A stretch of DNA of 64,000 nt from Streptomyces sp. NRRL S-37 (GCF_000721605.1 NZ_JOIZ01000026.1:5535-69534), one strand, 5' to 3'. Positions 1-11,197 are shown, counted from the stretch's first letter. Notes: generated by a model from the letters alone, not told the origin. Made by a program: numbers and translations.

Positions 1-328
1 CTTCGGCGACGAGACGGCCGAGACCCCCGAGGACGTCAAGGAACACTGGCTGCGCACGAAGGCGGTCGAGAAGCGGCGCGAGTCCGTGACCGACGGCGTC
101 CCCCTCGGCCAGCCCGCCCTCGCCCTCACCGCGAAACTGGCGTCCCGCGTCCGCACCGCCGGCCTCTCCGTGCCCCTCCCCACGGGCGAGGGCATCGGCT
201 ACGAACTGCTCGCCCTGGCGGTCCGCGCGGAGGCGGAGGGGGTGGATCCGGAGGCGGCGTTGCGGGCGGCCGCGCGTGTTTACCGCGACGCGATACGGGC
301 TACGGAGGGTGGTCGGGGCGAGGGCTGA
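1..328 (+). CDS. mazG: MazG-family nucleoside triphosphate pyrophosphohydrolase, C-terminal part
   Basis: Only the 3' end is in the window; the frame is open from base 2. The readable part begins FGDETAETPEDVKEHW and continues to a run with K-x-x-EKRRES and DGVPLGQPAL, the standard C-terminal region of MazG proteins, which hydrolyse (d)NTPs to NMP and pyrophosphate. The start codon and the metal-binding EExxE motif lie upstream, outside the window. The protein ends in a short Gly/Arg-rich tail. The assignment rests on motif recognition of about 108 residues. Confidence 0.85.
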   Translation, partial: FGDETAETPEDVKEHWLRTKAVEKRRESVTDGVPLGQPALALTAKLASRVRTAGLSVPLPTGEGIGYELLALAVRAEAEGVDPEAALRAAARVYRDAIRATEGGRGEG

Positions 329-354
329 GCGGGGGAGCGGGGGAGCGGGCAGGA

Positions 355-446
355 GGGTTCGGCCCCCGCCGCCCCGTCCCCGGGGCCACGCCCCCAGACC
401 CCCTTCGCGCGGTTCCCCGCGCCCCTGAAAGGGCGCGGAGAACCGC
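355..446. repeat. GC-rich intergenic repeat with terminator-like hairpin
   Basis: Between mazG and the P450 gene lies a GC-rich block of a type that recurs in this window (compare 52884-53031 and 36888-37048, which share the words CCCCGCCGCCCC, GGGGGCGCTGCCCC-like and GAACTGCGCGAAGGGG in one orientation or the other). Bases 409-424 and 431-446 pair as a long hairpin with a six-base loop and could terminate mazG transcription. Such dispersed palindromic intergenic elements are common in Streptomyces; the function is unknown. Confidence 0.6.
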
Positions 447-508
447 CACGCACCCGCGGACGACCCCGGCCACCGGAGCTCCGCCGCGCCGCCCGTTAGG
501 GTCGCCGC

Positions 509-1771
509 ATGCATGACCAGCCCCGCACCCCCGAACTCTTCACCTGGGAGTTCGCCGCCGATCCCTACCCCGCCTACGCCTGGCTGCGTGAGCACGCCCC
601 CGTGCACCGCACCCGGCTGCCCAGCGGGGTGGAGGCGTGGCTGGTCACGCGGTACGCCGATGCCAAGCAGACGCTCGCCGACAACCGGCTGTCCAAGAAC
701 CCCGCGCACCACGACGAGCCCGCGCACGCCAAGGGCAGGACCGGTATCCCCGGGGAGCGCCAGGCGGAGCTGATGACGCATCTGCTGAACATCGACCCGC
801 CGGACCACACCCGGCTGCGGCGGCTGGTCAGCAAGGCGTTTACCCCGCGCCGGGTCGCCGAGTTCGCGCCCCGCGTGCAGGAGCTCACCGACGGGCTCAT
901 CGACCGGTTCGCGGACCGCGGCTCCGCCGACCTCATCCACGAGTTCGCCTTCCCCCTCCCCATCTACGCCATCTGCGACCTGCTCGGCGTCCCGCGCGAG
1001 GACCAGGACGACTTCCGGGACTGGGCGGGCATGATGATCCGGCACGGCGGGGGCCCGCGCGGCGGGGTCGCCCGGTCGGTGAAGAAGATGCGCGGCTACC
1101 TCGCCGAGCTGATCCACCGCAAGCGCGAGGTGCTTCCCGCCGAACCCGCCCCCGGCGAGGACCTCATCTCCGGCCTCATCCGCGCCTCCGACCACGGTGA
1201 GCACCTCACCGAGAACGAGGCCGCCGCCATGGCGTTCATCCTGCTGTTCGCCGGTTTCGAGACCACCGTCAACCTCATCGGCAACGGCACCTACGCCCTG
1301 CTCACCCACCCCGGACAGCGCGACCGCCTGCAGCGGTCCCTCGCCGCCGGGGAGCACGGGCTGCTGGAGACCGGGGTCGAGGAGCTCCTGCGGTACGACG
1401 GTCCCGTGGAGCTCGCCACCTGGCGGTTCGCCACCGAGCCGGTCACCATCGGCGGGCAGCGCATCGCGGCCGGCGACCCCGTCCTCGTCGTGCTCGCCGC
1501 CGCGGACCGGGACCCGGAGCGGTTCGCCGGCCCCGACGTGCTCGACCTCGGCCGGCGCGACAACCAGCATCTGGGATACGGCCACGGCATCCACTACTGC
1601 CTGGGCGCACCGCTGGCCCGCCTGGAGGGCCGGACCGCGCTCGCCACCCTGCTGACCCGTCTGCCGGACCTGCGGCTCGCGGCGGAACCGGCCGAACTCC
1701 GCTGGCGGGGCGGGCTCATCATGCGCGGACTGCGCACGCTCCCGGTGGAGTTCACCCCTCCGCGGACGTGA
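509..1771 (+). CDS. Cytochrome P450 (CYP107-like)
   Basis: This 420-residue protein is a class I bacterial P450, a haem-thiolate monooxygenase that takes electrons from a ferredoxin partner not encoded nearby. Visible motifs are the I-helix oxygen-activation motif AGFETT near residue 248, the K-helix ExxR (EELLR), and the haem-binding loop GYGHGIHYCLGAPLARLE with the proximal Cys near residue 362. The length is normal. By gene order it corresponds to S. coelicolor SCO3099, which I recall as CYP107U1, reported as needed for sporulation; that link is from memory. The ATG at 509 follows a weak ribosome site. The substrate cannot be read from sequence. Confidence 0.93.
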   Translation: MHDQPRTPELFTWEFAADPYPAYAWLREHAPVHRTRLPSGVEAWLVTRYADAKQTLADNRLSKNPAHHDEPAHAKGRTGIPGERQAELMTHLLNIDPPDHTRLRRLVSKAFTPRRVAEFAPRVQELTDGLIDRFADRGSADLIHEFAFPLPIYAICDLLGVPREDQDDFRDWAGMMIRHGGGPRGGVARSVKKMRGYLAELIHRKREVLPAEPAPGEDLISGLIRASDHGEHLTENEAAAMAFILLFAGFETTVNLIGNGTYALLTHPGQRDRLQRSLAAGEHGLLETGVEELLRYDGPVELATWRFATEPVTIGGQRIAAGDPVLVVLAAADRDPERFAGPDVLDLGRRDNQHLGYGHGIHYCLGAPLARLEGRTALATLLTRLPDLRLAAEPAELRWRGGLIMRGLRTLPVEFTPPRT

Positions 1772-1973
1772 CGGCCGGGCGGCCGCCCGCTGTGCCCCCG
1801 AGCGGACCAGCGCAAACATGACACGCGTTCAACTCTGTGATCTTCACGTGATCTGCGCGGCATGAACTTGTGACAAGTGATCGTCTGCGGATACGTTCAC
1901 CCATCAAGTGCGGTGCATCGGTTCGGTTTCCGTTCGCCGCGCCGGTCATTGCTGTCTTGCGAAAGGTCTCCGC

Positions 1974-3014
1974 ATGCTCTCCGGGAACGGTCGGCACCGC
2001 CGCCCCCGCCAGGCTCCGGCCCTCCTCGTCGCGGCCGGGGTGACCGGCTCCGCCATCGCGATCCCGCTCCTCGGGGCCGGCAGCGCCAGCGCGGCCGACG
2101 GCGCGACCTGGGACCGGGTCGCCGAGTGCGAGTCCGGCGGCTCGTGGAGCCAGAACACCGGCAACGGCTACTACGGCGGCCTGCAGTTGACCCAGGACGA
2201 CTGGGAGAACTACGGCGGACTGGACTACGCGACCAGCCCCGACCAGGCCAGCCGCGGCCAGCAGATAGCCGTGGCCGAGAGAATCCTCGCCGACCAGGGG
2301 GTCGGCGCGTGGCGCACCTGCGGACTGACGGCGGGCCTGAACCAGGACTCGGCGTCGGCCGACATCGACACGGGCGTGGCGGAGGACTCGACCTCGGGCA
2401 CGTCCGGCTCCTCCCGCTCTTCCCGGTCGTCCGACTCCTCGGACTCGTCCGGATCGTCGGGCTCCGGTGATTCGTCCGCTTCGTCCTCCCCGTCGGCCAC
2501 GTCCGACCCGTCGTCCGGCGCGGAAGGGGCGGGGAACGGCGAGGGTACGGCCGGTGAATCGGCCAAGTCCGACAAGTCGAGCGACTCGGGCACGGATTCG
2601 GACACCGGCTCCGGCGACGGATCCGGCGCCTCCCCCTCCGCCTCGGCCGCCCCCAAGAGTGATGAGTCGGACAAGTCCGGGCAGACCACCGGCTCTTCCG
2701 AGGTCACCGACACCGAAGGCACCGGCACCGGCCGCCACCGCGGCGTCACCGCCGAGGAGGGTGAGGCGGAGGACCGTACGTCGGAAGCGTCCGGCCGGCA
2801 TGCCTCGCGCGGCACCGACGCCTCGCGCGATGCCGCCGACGGCTCGTACACCGTGCGCACCGGCGACAGCCTCTCGTCCATCGCCGACTCCCTTGAGCTG
2901 AACGGCGGATGGCGGTCGCTCTACGCCGAGAACGAGCAGGTCGTCGGCGCCGACCCGGACCTCATCCTGCCGGGTCAGGAGCTCGAGGTCGGGGTCGAAC
3001 CGGACGAAAAGTGA
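1974..3014 (+). CDS. rpfC: Resuscitation-promoting factor with C-terminal LysM (RpfC-like)
   Basis: A secreted peptidoglycan-cleaving lytic enzyme of 346 residues. ATG 1974 is chosen because GAAAGG lies 7 bases upstream and the peptide then begins with a twin-basic signal sequence (HRRPRQ, hydrophobic core, cleavage near GSASA|ADG, about residue 36). The Rpf catalytic domain follows (about 37-115) with the invariant [24 protein letters not shown] and a Cys pair. Then comes a linker of about 170 residues made largely of Ser, Asp and Gly, and a C-terminal LysM domain ([14 protein letters not shown] to LPGQELEV). Tandem with rpfA downstream. In Streptomyces, Rpf proteins aid spore germination by remodelling the wall. 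Naming as rpfC is by position relative to rpfA. Confidence 0.92.
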   Translation: MLSGNGRHRRPRQAPALLVAAGVTGSAIAIPLLGAGSASAADGATWDRVAECESGGSWSQNTGNGYYGGLQLTQDDWENYGGLDYATSPDQASRGQQIAVAERILADQGVGAWRTCGLTAGLNQDSASADIDTGVAEDSTSGTSGSSRSSRSSDSSDSSGSSGSGDSSASSSPSATSDPSSGAEGAGNGEGTAGESAKSDKSSDSGTDSDTGSGDGSGASPSASAAPKSDESDKSGQTTGSSEVTDTEGTGTGRHRGVTAEEGEAEDRTSEASGRHASRGTDASRDAADGSYTVRTGDSLSSIADSLELNGGWRSLYAENEQVVGADPDLILPGQELEVGVEPDEK

Positions 3015-3084
3015 CGCCCGAAAAGGCCTGGACGCGGCGACAGTTGACGTCATGTTTCGCGACGAATGTCCGGTTTAAAGACTG

Positions 3085-3100
3085 TGAGAGATAGGTCTCA
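3085..3100 (+). promoter_or_regulatory. Inverted repeat TGAGA-N6-TCTCA upstream of the rpfA leader
   Basis: A perfect 5-base inverted repeat with a 6-base spacer sits about 130 bases before the riboswitch, in the relatively AT-rich stretch where the rpfA promoter should lie. It resembles a dimeric regulator site. Crp/Fnr proteins bind TGTGA-N6-TCACA, and here the left half reads TGTGAGA, but the right half fits poorly. A function is inferred only from position. Confidence 0.3.
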
Positions 3101-3227
3101 GAGGCCCTGATCGTCTTTGAAATTCCGCGGATCGCGTGCCTACGGTCGTGACCGCTCGCCACCGCGGGCCCCGGCTGCCGCCACGCCGAATCCTGCCAGT
3201 GGCAGCACGGGAACAGTCGTCGCGTCA

Positions 3228-5638
<2,411 letters not shown>

Positions 5639-5679
5639 GCACAGCAAGGGCTGACCCGCCCCGTAAGGCGGCGTCGTAC

Positions 5680-5722
5680 GTACGTCCCCGTACCCGGTCC
5701 CGTACCGTGTGCGGGGACGTAC
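5680..5722. terminator. Hairpin between eno and divIC
   Basis: Perfect 11-base inverted repeat GTACGTCCCCG (5680-5690) and its complement (5712-5722) around a 21-base loop, without a U-tract. It probably ends or attenuates eno transcription before divIC. Confidence 0.6.
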
Positions 5723-5753
5723 ACGCGTAGGACGGTGAACGAGAGGCGGAACC

Positions 5754-6230
5754 ATGGCGGTCAAGGACCGGGACCGTTTCTCCACCGCGACCAGGATCCG
5801 GCTGATCGGTGAGCAGACCGCCGCCCGGGTCTACCGCTCGCAGACCAAGCGCCAGGCCCGCCGCTCCCGGCTGACCGGCCGGGCGGCGCTGCTCGCCCTG
5901 GTGGTCTGCTCGCTGATCGTCGCCCTCGCCTACCCCATGCGGCAGTACGTCTCCCAGCGCGCGGACATCGCCGACCTCCAGCAGGAGCAGGACGAGGCCC
6001 GCCAACGGGTCGAACGGCTGCGCGACATGAAGGCCCGCTGGCAGGACGACGCGTACGCCGAGCAGGAGATCCGCAGGCGGCTGCATTACGTCCTGCCCGG
6101 CGAGACCGGCTACATCGTCATCGACCCGGGTACCGCGAAGCAGTCCCGCGCGGATCTCGACGCCGCCGACCGCCCCTGGTACGCGAACGTCTGGGACGGC
6201 GTCGACCAGGCCGACGCCGCCGGCCAGTGA
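5754..6230 (+). CDS. divIC: Septum formation initiator DivIC/FtsB family
   Basis: A bitopic division protein of 158 residues. A basic cytoplasmic tail (about 1-42) is followed by one membrane segment (about 43-62, ALLALVVCSLIVALAYP), then a coiled coil (ADIADLQQEQDEARQRVERL) and the conserved EQEIRRRLHYVLPGE box of the DivIC/FtsB family. The protein joins the FtsL-FtsQ complex at the septum. The GAGAGGCGG site precedes the ATG. It follows eno in the same direction, a common arrangement in actinobacteria, and leads into the DUF501-ppx pair. Confidence 0.93.
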   Translation: MAVKDRDRFSTATRIRLIGEQTAARVYRSQTKRQARRSRLTGRAALLALVVCSLIVALAYPMRQYVSQRADIADLQQEQDEARQRVERLRDMKARWQDDAYAEQEIRRRLHYVLPGETGYIVIDPGTAKQSRADLDAADRPWYANVWDGVDQADAAGQ

Positions 6231-6260
6231 CCCTTTGCAGAAAGCCGTAGAAAGACACGT

Positions 6261-6794
6261 ATGGAAACGCCCCCGCCCACGACTCCGCGCACCGAGCCCA
6301 CCGACGCGGACGTCGAGGCCTTCAAGCAGCAGCTCGGGCGGCCCCCGCGCGGGCTGCGCGCCATCGCGCACCGCTGCCCCTGCGGACAGCCGGACGTCGT
6401 GGAGACCGCGCCGAGGCTGCCCGACGGCACCCCCTTCCCGACGCTCTACTACCTCACCTGCCCGAAGGCGAACTCCGCGATCGGGACGCTGGAGGCGAAC
6501 GGCGTGATGAGGGAGATGACGGAGCGGCTGGCCACCGACCCGGAGCTGGCGGCCGCGTACCGCGCGGCGCACGAGGACTACATCCGGCGCCGCGACGAGA
6601 TCCAGGAGCTCAAGAACTTCCCCAGCGCGGGCGGCATGCCCGACCGGGTGAAGTGCCTGCACGTGCTGGTCGCCCACTCGCTGGCCGCGGGCCCCGGCGT
6701 CAACCCGCTGGGCGACGAGGCGCTGGCGATGCTGCCCGAGTGGTGGCGCAAGGGCGCCTGCGTGACGCTGCCCGAGAAGGAGGACGGCCGGTGA
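6261..6794 (+). CDS. DUF501 domain protein
   Basis: A 177-residue cytosolic protein with the DUF501 pattern: FKQQLGRPPRGLRAIAHRCPCGQP near the start, TPFPTLYYLTCP, GVMREM, and near the end VKCLHVLVAHSLA-GPGVNP-GDEAL. Conserved Cys residues (CPCG, TCP, KCLH) suggest metal or redox chemistry, but no function is established for the family. Its stop overlaps the ppx start by four bases, so the two are co-translated. The eno-divIC-DUF501-ppx order is widespread in actinobacteria. Confidence 0.92.
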   Translation: METPPPTTPRTEPTDADVEAFKQQLGRPPRGLRAIAHRCPCGQPDVVETAPRLPDGTPFPTLYYLTCPKANSAIGTLEANGVMREMTERLATDPELAAAYRAAHEDYIRRRDEIQELKNFPSAGGMPDRVKCLHVLVAHSLAAGPGVNPLGDEALAMLPEWWRKGACVTLPEKEDGR

Positions 6795-7732
6795 ACCGGG
6801 TCGCCGCCATCGACTGCGGGACGAACTCCATCCGGCTGCTGGTGGCCGACGTGGACCCGGAGACCGGTGAACTCACCGATCTGGACCGCCGTATGACGAT
6901 CGTACGGCTCGGTCAGGGCGTCGACCGTACGGGCCGGCTGGCGCCCGAGGCGCTGGAGCGGACCTTCGCCGCCTGCCGCGAGTACGCGGAGGTCATCAAG
7001 GAGCACGGGGCGGAGCGCCTGCGCTTCGTCGCCACCTCCGCCTCCCGCGACGCCGGGAACCGCGACGCGTTCGTGCGCGGGGTGGTGGACATCCTGGGCG
7101 TGGAGCCCGAGGTCATCACCGGTGACCAGGAGGCCGAGTTCTCCTTCACCGGAGCCACCAAGGAGCTGACGGGCCGAGCCGATCTGCGCCGCCCGTTCCT
7201 GGTCGTGGACATCGGCGGCGGCTCGACCGAGTTCGTCGTGGGCGACGACCACGTGCGCGCCGCCCGCTCCGTGGACGTCGGCTGCGTACGGATGACCGAG
7301 CGGCACCTGGTGCGGGACGGCGCCGTGACGGACCCGCCGACGGAGGAGCAGATCGCGGCGATGCGCGCCGACATCGAGGCCGCCCTCGACCACGCCGAGG
7401 AGACGGTTCCGCTGCGCGAGGCGCACACCCTGGTCGGCCTGGCCGGCTCGGTCACGACCGTGTCGGCGATCGCGCAGGACCTGCCCGCGTACGACTCGAC
7501 GGCCATCCACCACTCCCGGATCTCCCGCGACCGCGTCCGCGAGATCACCGAGTGGCTGCTGCGCTCCACCCACGCCGAGCGCGCGGCGGTGCCCTCCATG
7601 CACCCGGGCCGGGTCGACGTGATCGGCGCCGGGGCCCTGGTCCTCCTGGCGATCATGGAGCGGATCGGCGCGGAGGAGGTCGTGGTGTCGGAGCACGACA
7701 TCCTCGACGGCATCGCCTGGTCCGTGGCTTAG
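6791..7732 (+). CDS. ppx: Ppx/GppA exopolyphosphatase family phosphatase
   Basis: A 313-residue member of the actin-like Ppx/GppA family, which removes terminal phosphate from polyphosphate or pppGpp. The start is the GTG in GTGA at 6791, overlapping the DUF501 stop; the peptide then begins VNRVAAIDCGTNSIRLLV, the family phosphate-1 motif. Further motifs are FVATSASRDAGNRD, VITGDQEAEFSFTGA, VVDIGGGSTEFVV and GLAGSVTTVSAI. It matches the short actinobacterial two-domain form of about 310 residues, lacking the C-terminal helical domains of E. coli Ppx. Which substrate it uses cannot be told from the sequence. Confidence 0.93.
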   Translation: MNRVAAIDCGTNSIRLLVADVDPETGELTDLDRRMTIVRLGQGVDRTGRLAPEALERTFAACREYAEVIKEHGAERLRFVATSASRDAGNRDAFVRGVVDILGVEPEVITGDQEAEFSFTGATKELTGRADLRRPFLVVDIGGGSTEFVVGDDHVRAARSVDVGCVRMTERHLVRDGAVTDPPTEEQIAAMRADIEAALDHAEETVPLREAHTLVGLAGSVTTVSAIAQDLPAYDSTAIHHSRISRDRVREITEWLLRSTHAERAAVPSMHPGRVDVIGAGALVLLAIMERIGAEEVVVSEHDILDGIAWSVA

Positions 7733-7797
7733 CTCCCCTTCGTCACTGGTCAGCGGCACTCCACTGAGCAGTCGGGGCAGCGTTTGAGCGGTGTCCG

Positions 7798-7834
7798 GGG
7801 GCCCTTCGGGGCCCCTCGGCGGGGCTCCGCCGGG
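7798..7834 (+). terminator. Hairpins after ppx
   Basis: Two adjacent hairpins, GGGGCCC-TTCG-GGGCCCC (7798-7815) and GGCGG-loop-CCGCC just after, lie about 65 bases past the ppx stop. There is no U-tract. Confidence 0.6.
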
Positions 7835-7840
7835 AAAGTT

Positions 7841-7856
7841 CGTGAAGTTCTTCACA
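7841..7856. promoter_or_regulatory. Candidate Rex operator 1 upstream of ndh
   Basis: CGTGAAGTTCTTCACA matches the half-sites of the Streptomyces Rex operator consensus TGTGAACGCGTTCACA; of the conserved flanks TGTGAA and TTCACA only the first base differs. Rex is a redox repressor released by NADH, and type II NADH dehydrogenase genes are known targets. The site lies about 320 bases before the ndh start in a 442-base gap (7733-8174) that holds no other gene. Confidence 0.65.
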
Positions 7857-7920
7857 AGGAATTGGCCCCGGGAGAACGAAGAACTGATCCCGGTTGACCC
7901 ATTCGGGCCCTCAACACCCC

Positions 7921-7936
7921 TTTGAACACGTTCAGA
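7921..7936. promoter_or_regulatory. Candidate Rex operator 2 upstream of ndh
   Basis: TTTGAACACGTTCAGA agrees with the Rex consensus TGTGAACGCGTTCACA at 13 of 16 positions, including the GAAC-CG-TTCA core. It lies 80 bases after the first candidate, so cooperative or looped repression is possible. Confidence 0.5.
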
Positions 7937-8174
7937 AGGTGAGGGCAGGTGTCTCGCCAGAGGGCATCGTACGGCTTCGGCGGCCGGTCTCACAGCACCG
8001 CTCGACCGGCAGAGAGGCAGCTCACGCGGCATTGACAACGTCCCGTGCGGGGTGCCGGTTCCCGTTTCGCGCTGTGATCTGGATCAAGAAACGCGGGATG
8101 GTAACACAGGCCCTGTCGAAGCTTGTGAAGGGGCGCACGAGGTACCCCCCTGAAGCGGGTGGATACTCGATGGC

Positions 8175-9566
8175 ATGAGCACCACGGAGCGTCCCAGGAT
8201 CCTCGTAGTAGGCGGTGGGTACGTAGGCCTGTACGCAGCTCGGCGCATCCAGAAGAAGATGCGTTACGGCGAGGCGACCGTCACCGTCGTCGACCCGCGG
8301 TCGTACATGACCTACCAGCCCTTCCTCCCCGAAGCCGCCGCCGGCAGCATCTCCCCCCGGCACGTCGTCGTACCCCTGCGACGCGTGCTTCCCAAGGCGG
8401 AGGTCCTCACCGGCCGGGTCACCACCATCGACCAGGACCGCAAGGTCGCCACCGTCGCGCCGCTGGTCGGCGAGGCGTACGAGCTGCCCTTCGACTACCT
8501 GGTCATCGCGATGGGCGCGGTCTCCCGCACCTTCCCGATCCCCGGCCTCGCCGAGCAGGGCATCGGCATGAAGGGCATCGAGGAGGCCATCGGCCTGCGC
8601 AACCACGTCCTCGAGCAGCTCGACAAGGCCGACTCCACCACGGACGAGGAGATCCGGCGCAAGGCGCTCACCTTCGTCTTCGTGGGCGGCGGCTTCGCCG
8701 GCGCGGAGACCATCGGCGAGGTCGAGGACATGGCCCGGGACGCGGCCAAGTACTACAAGAACGTGTCCCGTGAGGACATGCGCTTCATCCTCGTCGACGC
8801 CGCCGACAAGATCCTCCCCGAGGTCGGTCCCAAGCTCGGCGCGTACGGCAAGGAGCACCTCGAGGGCCGCGGCGTCGAGGTCTACCTGTCCACGTCGATG
8901 GACTCCTGCGTCGACGGCCACGTGGTGCTGAAGAACGGCCTCGAGGTCGACTCCCACACGATCGTGTGGACGGCGGGCGTCAAGCCGAACCCGGTGCTGT
9001 CCCGCTTCGGCCTGCCGCTGGGCCCGCGCGGTCACGTCGACACCGAGCCGACGCTCCAGGTCAAGGGCACCGACTACATCTGGGCCGCGGGCGACAACGC
9101 CCAGGTCCCGGACCTCGTGGGCCGCGACGCCGGCAACGAGAACGCCTGGTGCCCGCCGAACGCCCAGCACGCGCTGCGCCAGGCCAAGGTCCTCGGCGAC
9201 AACGTGGTCTCCGGCATGCGGGGCTTCCCGCAGAAGAAGTACCGCCACGCCAACAAGGGCGCGGTGGCGGGCCTCGGCCTGCACAAGGGCGTGGCGATGA
9301 TCGTCATGGGCAAGATGAAGATCAAGCTCAAGGGCCGGCTCGCCTGGTACATGCACCGCGGCTACCACGGCATGGCCATGCCGACCTGGAACCGCAAGAT
9401 CCGCGTCTTCGCCGACTGGACCCTCGGCATGTTCCTCAAGCGTGAGGTCGTGTCCCTGGGCGCGATCGAGTCGCCGCGCGAGGAGTTCTACGAGGCCGCG
9501 AAGCCGGCGCCGGCTCCGGCCGCCGCCCAGCAGGAACCGAAGAAGACCGAGGCCAAGGCTTCCTGA
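8175..9566 (+). CDS. ndh: Type II NADH dehydrogenase (NDH-2)
   Basis: A 463-residue FAD flavoprotein that oxidises NADH and reduces menaquinone without pumping protons. The first dinucleotide fold is at the N-terminus (ILVVGGGYVGLYAARRIQ), the second near residue 170 (FVFVGGGFAGAETIGEVEDM), and the FAD-contacting WAAGDNAQVPD near residue 315. AQHALRQAKVLGDN and a C-terminal amphipathic region (WYMHRGYHGMAMP) fit membrane attachment. An Ala/Pro/Lys-rich tail ends it. ATG 8175 lies in a long leader with two candidate Rex sites, implying control by the NADH/NAD+ ratio. Confidence 0.93.
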   Translation: MSTTERPRILVVGGGYVGLYAARRIQKKMRYGEATVTVVDPRSYMTYQPFLPEAAAGSISPRHVVVPLRRVLPKAEVLTGRVTTIDQDRKVATVAPLVGEAYELPFDYLVIAMGAVSRTFPIPGLAEQGIGMKGIEEAIGLRNHVLEQLDKADSTTDEEIRRKALTFVFVGGGFAGAETIGEVEDMARDAAKYYKNVSREDMRFILVDAADKILPEVGPKLGAYGKEHLEGRGVEVYLSTSMDSCVDGHVVLKNGLEVDSHTIVWTAGVKPNPVLSRFGLPLGPRGHVDTEPTLQVKGTDYIWAAGDNAQVPDLVGRDAGNENAWCPPNAQHALRQAKVLGDNVVSGMRGFPQKKYRHANKGAVAGLGLHKGVAMIVMGKMKIKLKGRLAWYMHRGYHGMAMPTWNRKIRVFADWTLGMFLKREVVSLGAIESPREEFYEAAKPAPAPAAAQQEPKKTEAKAS

Positions 9567-9590
9567 CCTCCGGTCACCCTCCGAAGGGGC

Positions 9591-9624
9591 CACCCGCCAT
9601 CCGTGGTGCGGGCGGCCCCTTCGG
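9591..9624 (+). terminator. Terminator of ndh
   Basis: Perfect 11-base arms CCGAAGGGGCC and GGCCCCTTCGG with a 12-base loop, 24 bases after the ndh stop; the downstream bases CGTTTC give a weak U-run. Confidence 0.75.
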
Positions 9625-9811
9625 CGTTTCCGGGGGCCGGCGGGCCCCTTCCGGCTCGCTGAGCCGGAAGGGCGAAGCCCACAGGGCTCGCTCCCGCGTG
9701 TGCGATCCGGCGTTTTGCCCAGGAACGACGCGTGCCGGGGATTACCGATCCGCCCTCAAGTGCTTATGTGAGGAGGACATTCCGGGATTCCCCGTCACGG
9801 AGGTGTACACC

Positions 9812-11119
9812 ATGCCGGACGCCGCCTCGCGGCTGAAAGGTCACGTCGAACAGCTGATCAACGCCCCCCTCCCCGTCCGCGTCCGCGCCTGGGACGGCTC
9901 ACAGGCCGGTCCCCCGGACGCCCCGGCCCTGGTCGTACGCAACCGCCGGGCCCTGCGCCACCTGCTCTTCAAGCCGGGCGAACTCGGTCTCGCCCGTGCC
10001 TGGGTGGCCGGTGACCTCACCGTCGAGGGCGACCTCTACACCGTCCTCGACCGGCTCGCCGGCTTCGTCTGGGAGCGCGGTGAGGACGCCCGTACCCTCG
10101 CCCAGGCCCTGCGCGACCCCGCCTTCCGCTCCGCCGCCCGCGGACTGATCGTCCTCGCCGGCCTCCCGCTGCCGCCCGCCCCGCCCCGCGAGGAGGCCCG
10201 CCGCCCCCGCCGCGGCCTGCACACCAGGCACAGCGACCGGCGCGCCGTCAGCCACCACTACGACGTCGGCAACGACTTCTACGAGATCGTCCTCGGCCCG
10301 TCCATGGTGTACTCCTGCGCCTACTGGCCCGCCCCGCCCCCGCGGGGCACCCTCGAACAGGCCCAGCACGACAAACTCGGACTCGTCGCCCGCAAGCTCG
10401 CCTTGAAACCCGGTCAGCGCCTGCTGGACGTCGGCTGCGGCTGGGGCTCCCTGGCCGTCCACGCCGCCCGCGACCACGGCGTGAACGTCGTCGGCGTCAC
10501 CCTCTCCCACGAACAGGCCGCCTACGCCCGCAAGCACGTCGCCGACGAGGGCCTGACCGACCGCGTCGAGATCCGCGTCCAGGACTACCGCGACGTCACG
10601 GACGGCCCGTACGACGCCGTCTCCTCCATCGGCATGGCCGAACACGTCGGCTCCGAGCGCTACCTGGAGTACGCCACCGTCCTGCACCGCCTCCTCAAGC
10701 CGGGCGGACGGCTGCTGAACCACCAGATCGCGCGCCGCCCGCAGCGGGACGAGACGTCGTACCAGGTGGACCCCTTCATCGACGCCTACGTCTTCCCCGA
10801 CGGCGAACTCGCCCCGCTGGGCACCACGGTGTCCCTGCTGGAACGTTCCGGCTTCGAGGTGCGCGACGTCGAGTCGATCCGCGAGCACTACGCGCTCACC
10901 CTGCGCCGCTGGGTGGCGAACCTGGAGGCCGACTGGGCCCGCGCGGTGTCGCTCGCCGGCCCGGGACGGGCCCGCGTCTGGCTGCTGTACATGGCCGCCT
11001 CCGCCCTCGCCTTCGAACGCAACCGCATCGGCGTCAACCAGGTCCTCGCCGTCAGGACGCCCGACTCCGGCGCCTCCGGGATGCCGTTGCGGTCCCGCGT
11101 GTGGGGCACGCCCGGCTGA
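9812..11119 (+). CDS. Cyclopropane-fatty-acyl-phospholipid synthase family methyltransferase
   Basis: A 435-residue SAM-dependent enzyme of the CFA synthase family, which methylates across double bonds of acyl chains in membrane phospholipids. The N-terminal SCP2-like part is followed by HYDVGNDFYEIVLG, MVYSCAYW, the SAM site LLDVGCGWGSLAVHAA (near residue 210), GVTLSHEQAAYA and SIGMAEHVG, all typical. ATG 9812 is chosen over upstream in-frame codons because GGAGG sits 8 bases before it. The length fits CFA synthases. The nearby P450, Ndh and CFA genes do not form an obvious pathway. Confidence 0.9.
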   Translation: MPDAASRLKGHVEQLINAPLPVRVRAWDGSQAGPPDAPALVVRNRRALRHLLFKPGELGLARAWVAGDLTVEGDLYTVLDRLAGFVWERGEDARTLAQALRDPAFRSAARGLIVLAGLPLPPAPPREEARRPRRGLHTRHSDRRAVSHHYDVGNDFYEIVLGPSMVYSCAYWPAPPPRGTLEQAQHDKLGLVARKLALKPGQRLLDVGCGWGSLAVHAARDHGVNVVGVTLSHEQAAYARKHVADEGLTDRVEIRVQDYRDVTDGPYDAVSSIGMAEHVGSERYLEYATVLHRLLKPGGRLLNHQIARRPQRDETSYQVDPFIDAYVFPDGELAPLGTTVSLLERSGFEVRDVESIREHYALTLRRWVANLEADWARAVSLAGPGRARVWLLYMAASALAFERNRIGVNQVLAVRTPDSGASGMPLRSRVWGTPG

Positions 11120-11141
11120 GCCCGGTCCGCACCCGACGCGA

Positions 11142-11174
11142 AGGGCCGGGCCCCCGTACGGGAAGCCCGGCCCT
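11142..11174. terminator. Bidirectional terminator between the CFA and ABC permease genes
   Basis: AGGGCCGGGC (11142-11151) pairs with GCCCGGCCCT (11165-11174) around a 13-base loop. It lies between two genes whose 3' ends converge. Confidence 0.75.
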
Positions 11175-11197
11175 CGGTGTGCCGCGTCGCGACGAGG

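Noticed and set aside
1752..3053. Long leftward open frame over rpfC
   Set aside because: It is the antisense of a well-supported secreted protein; the translation is Gly/Arg/Val-rich without domains, as expected of GC-rich shadows.
9567..9811. Extra N-terminal extension of the CFA synthase-like gene from 9698
   Set aside because: The extension overlaps the region after the ndh terminator, has no family match, and a strong GGAGG site directs the start to 9812.
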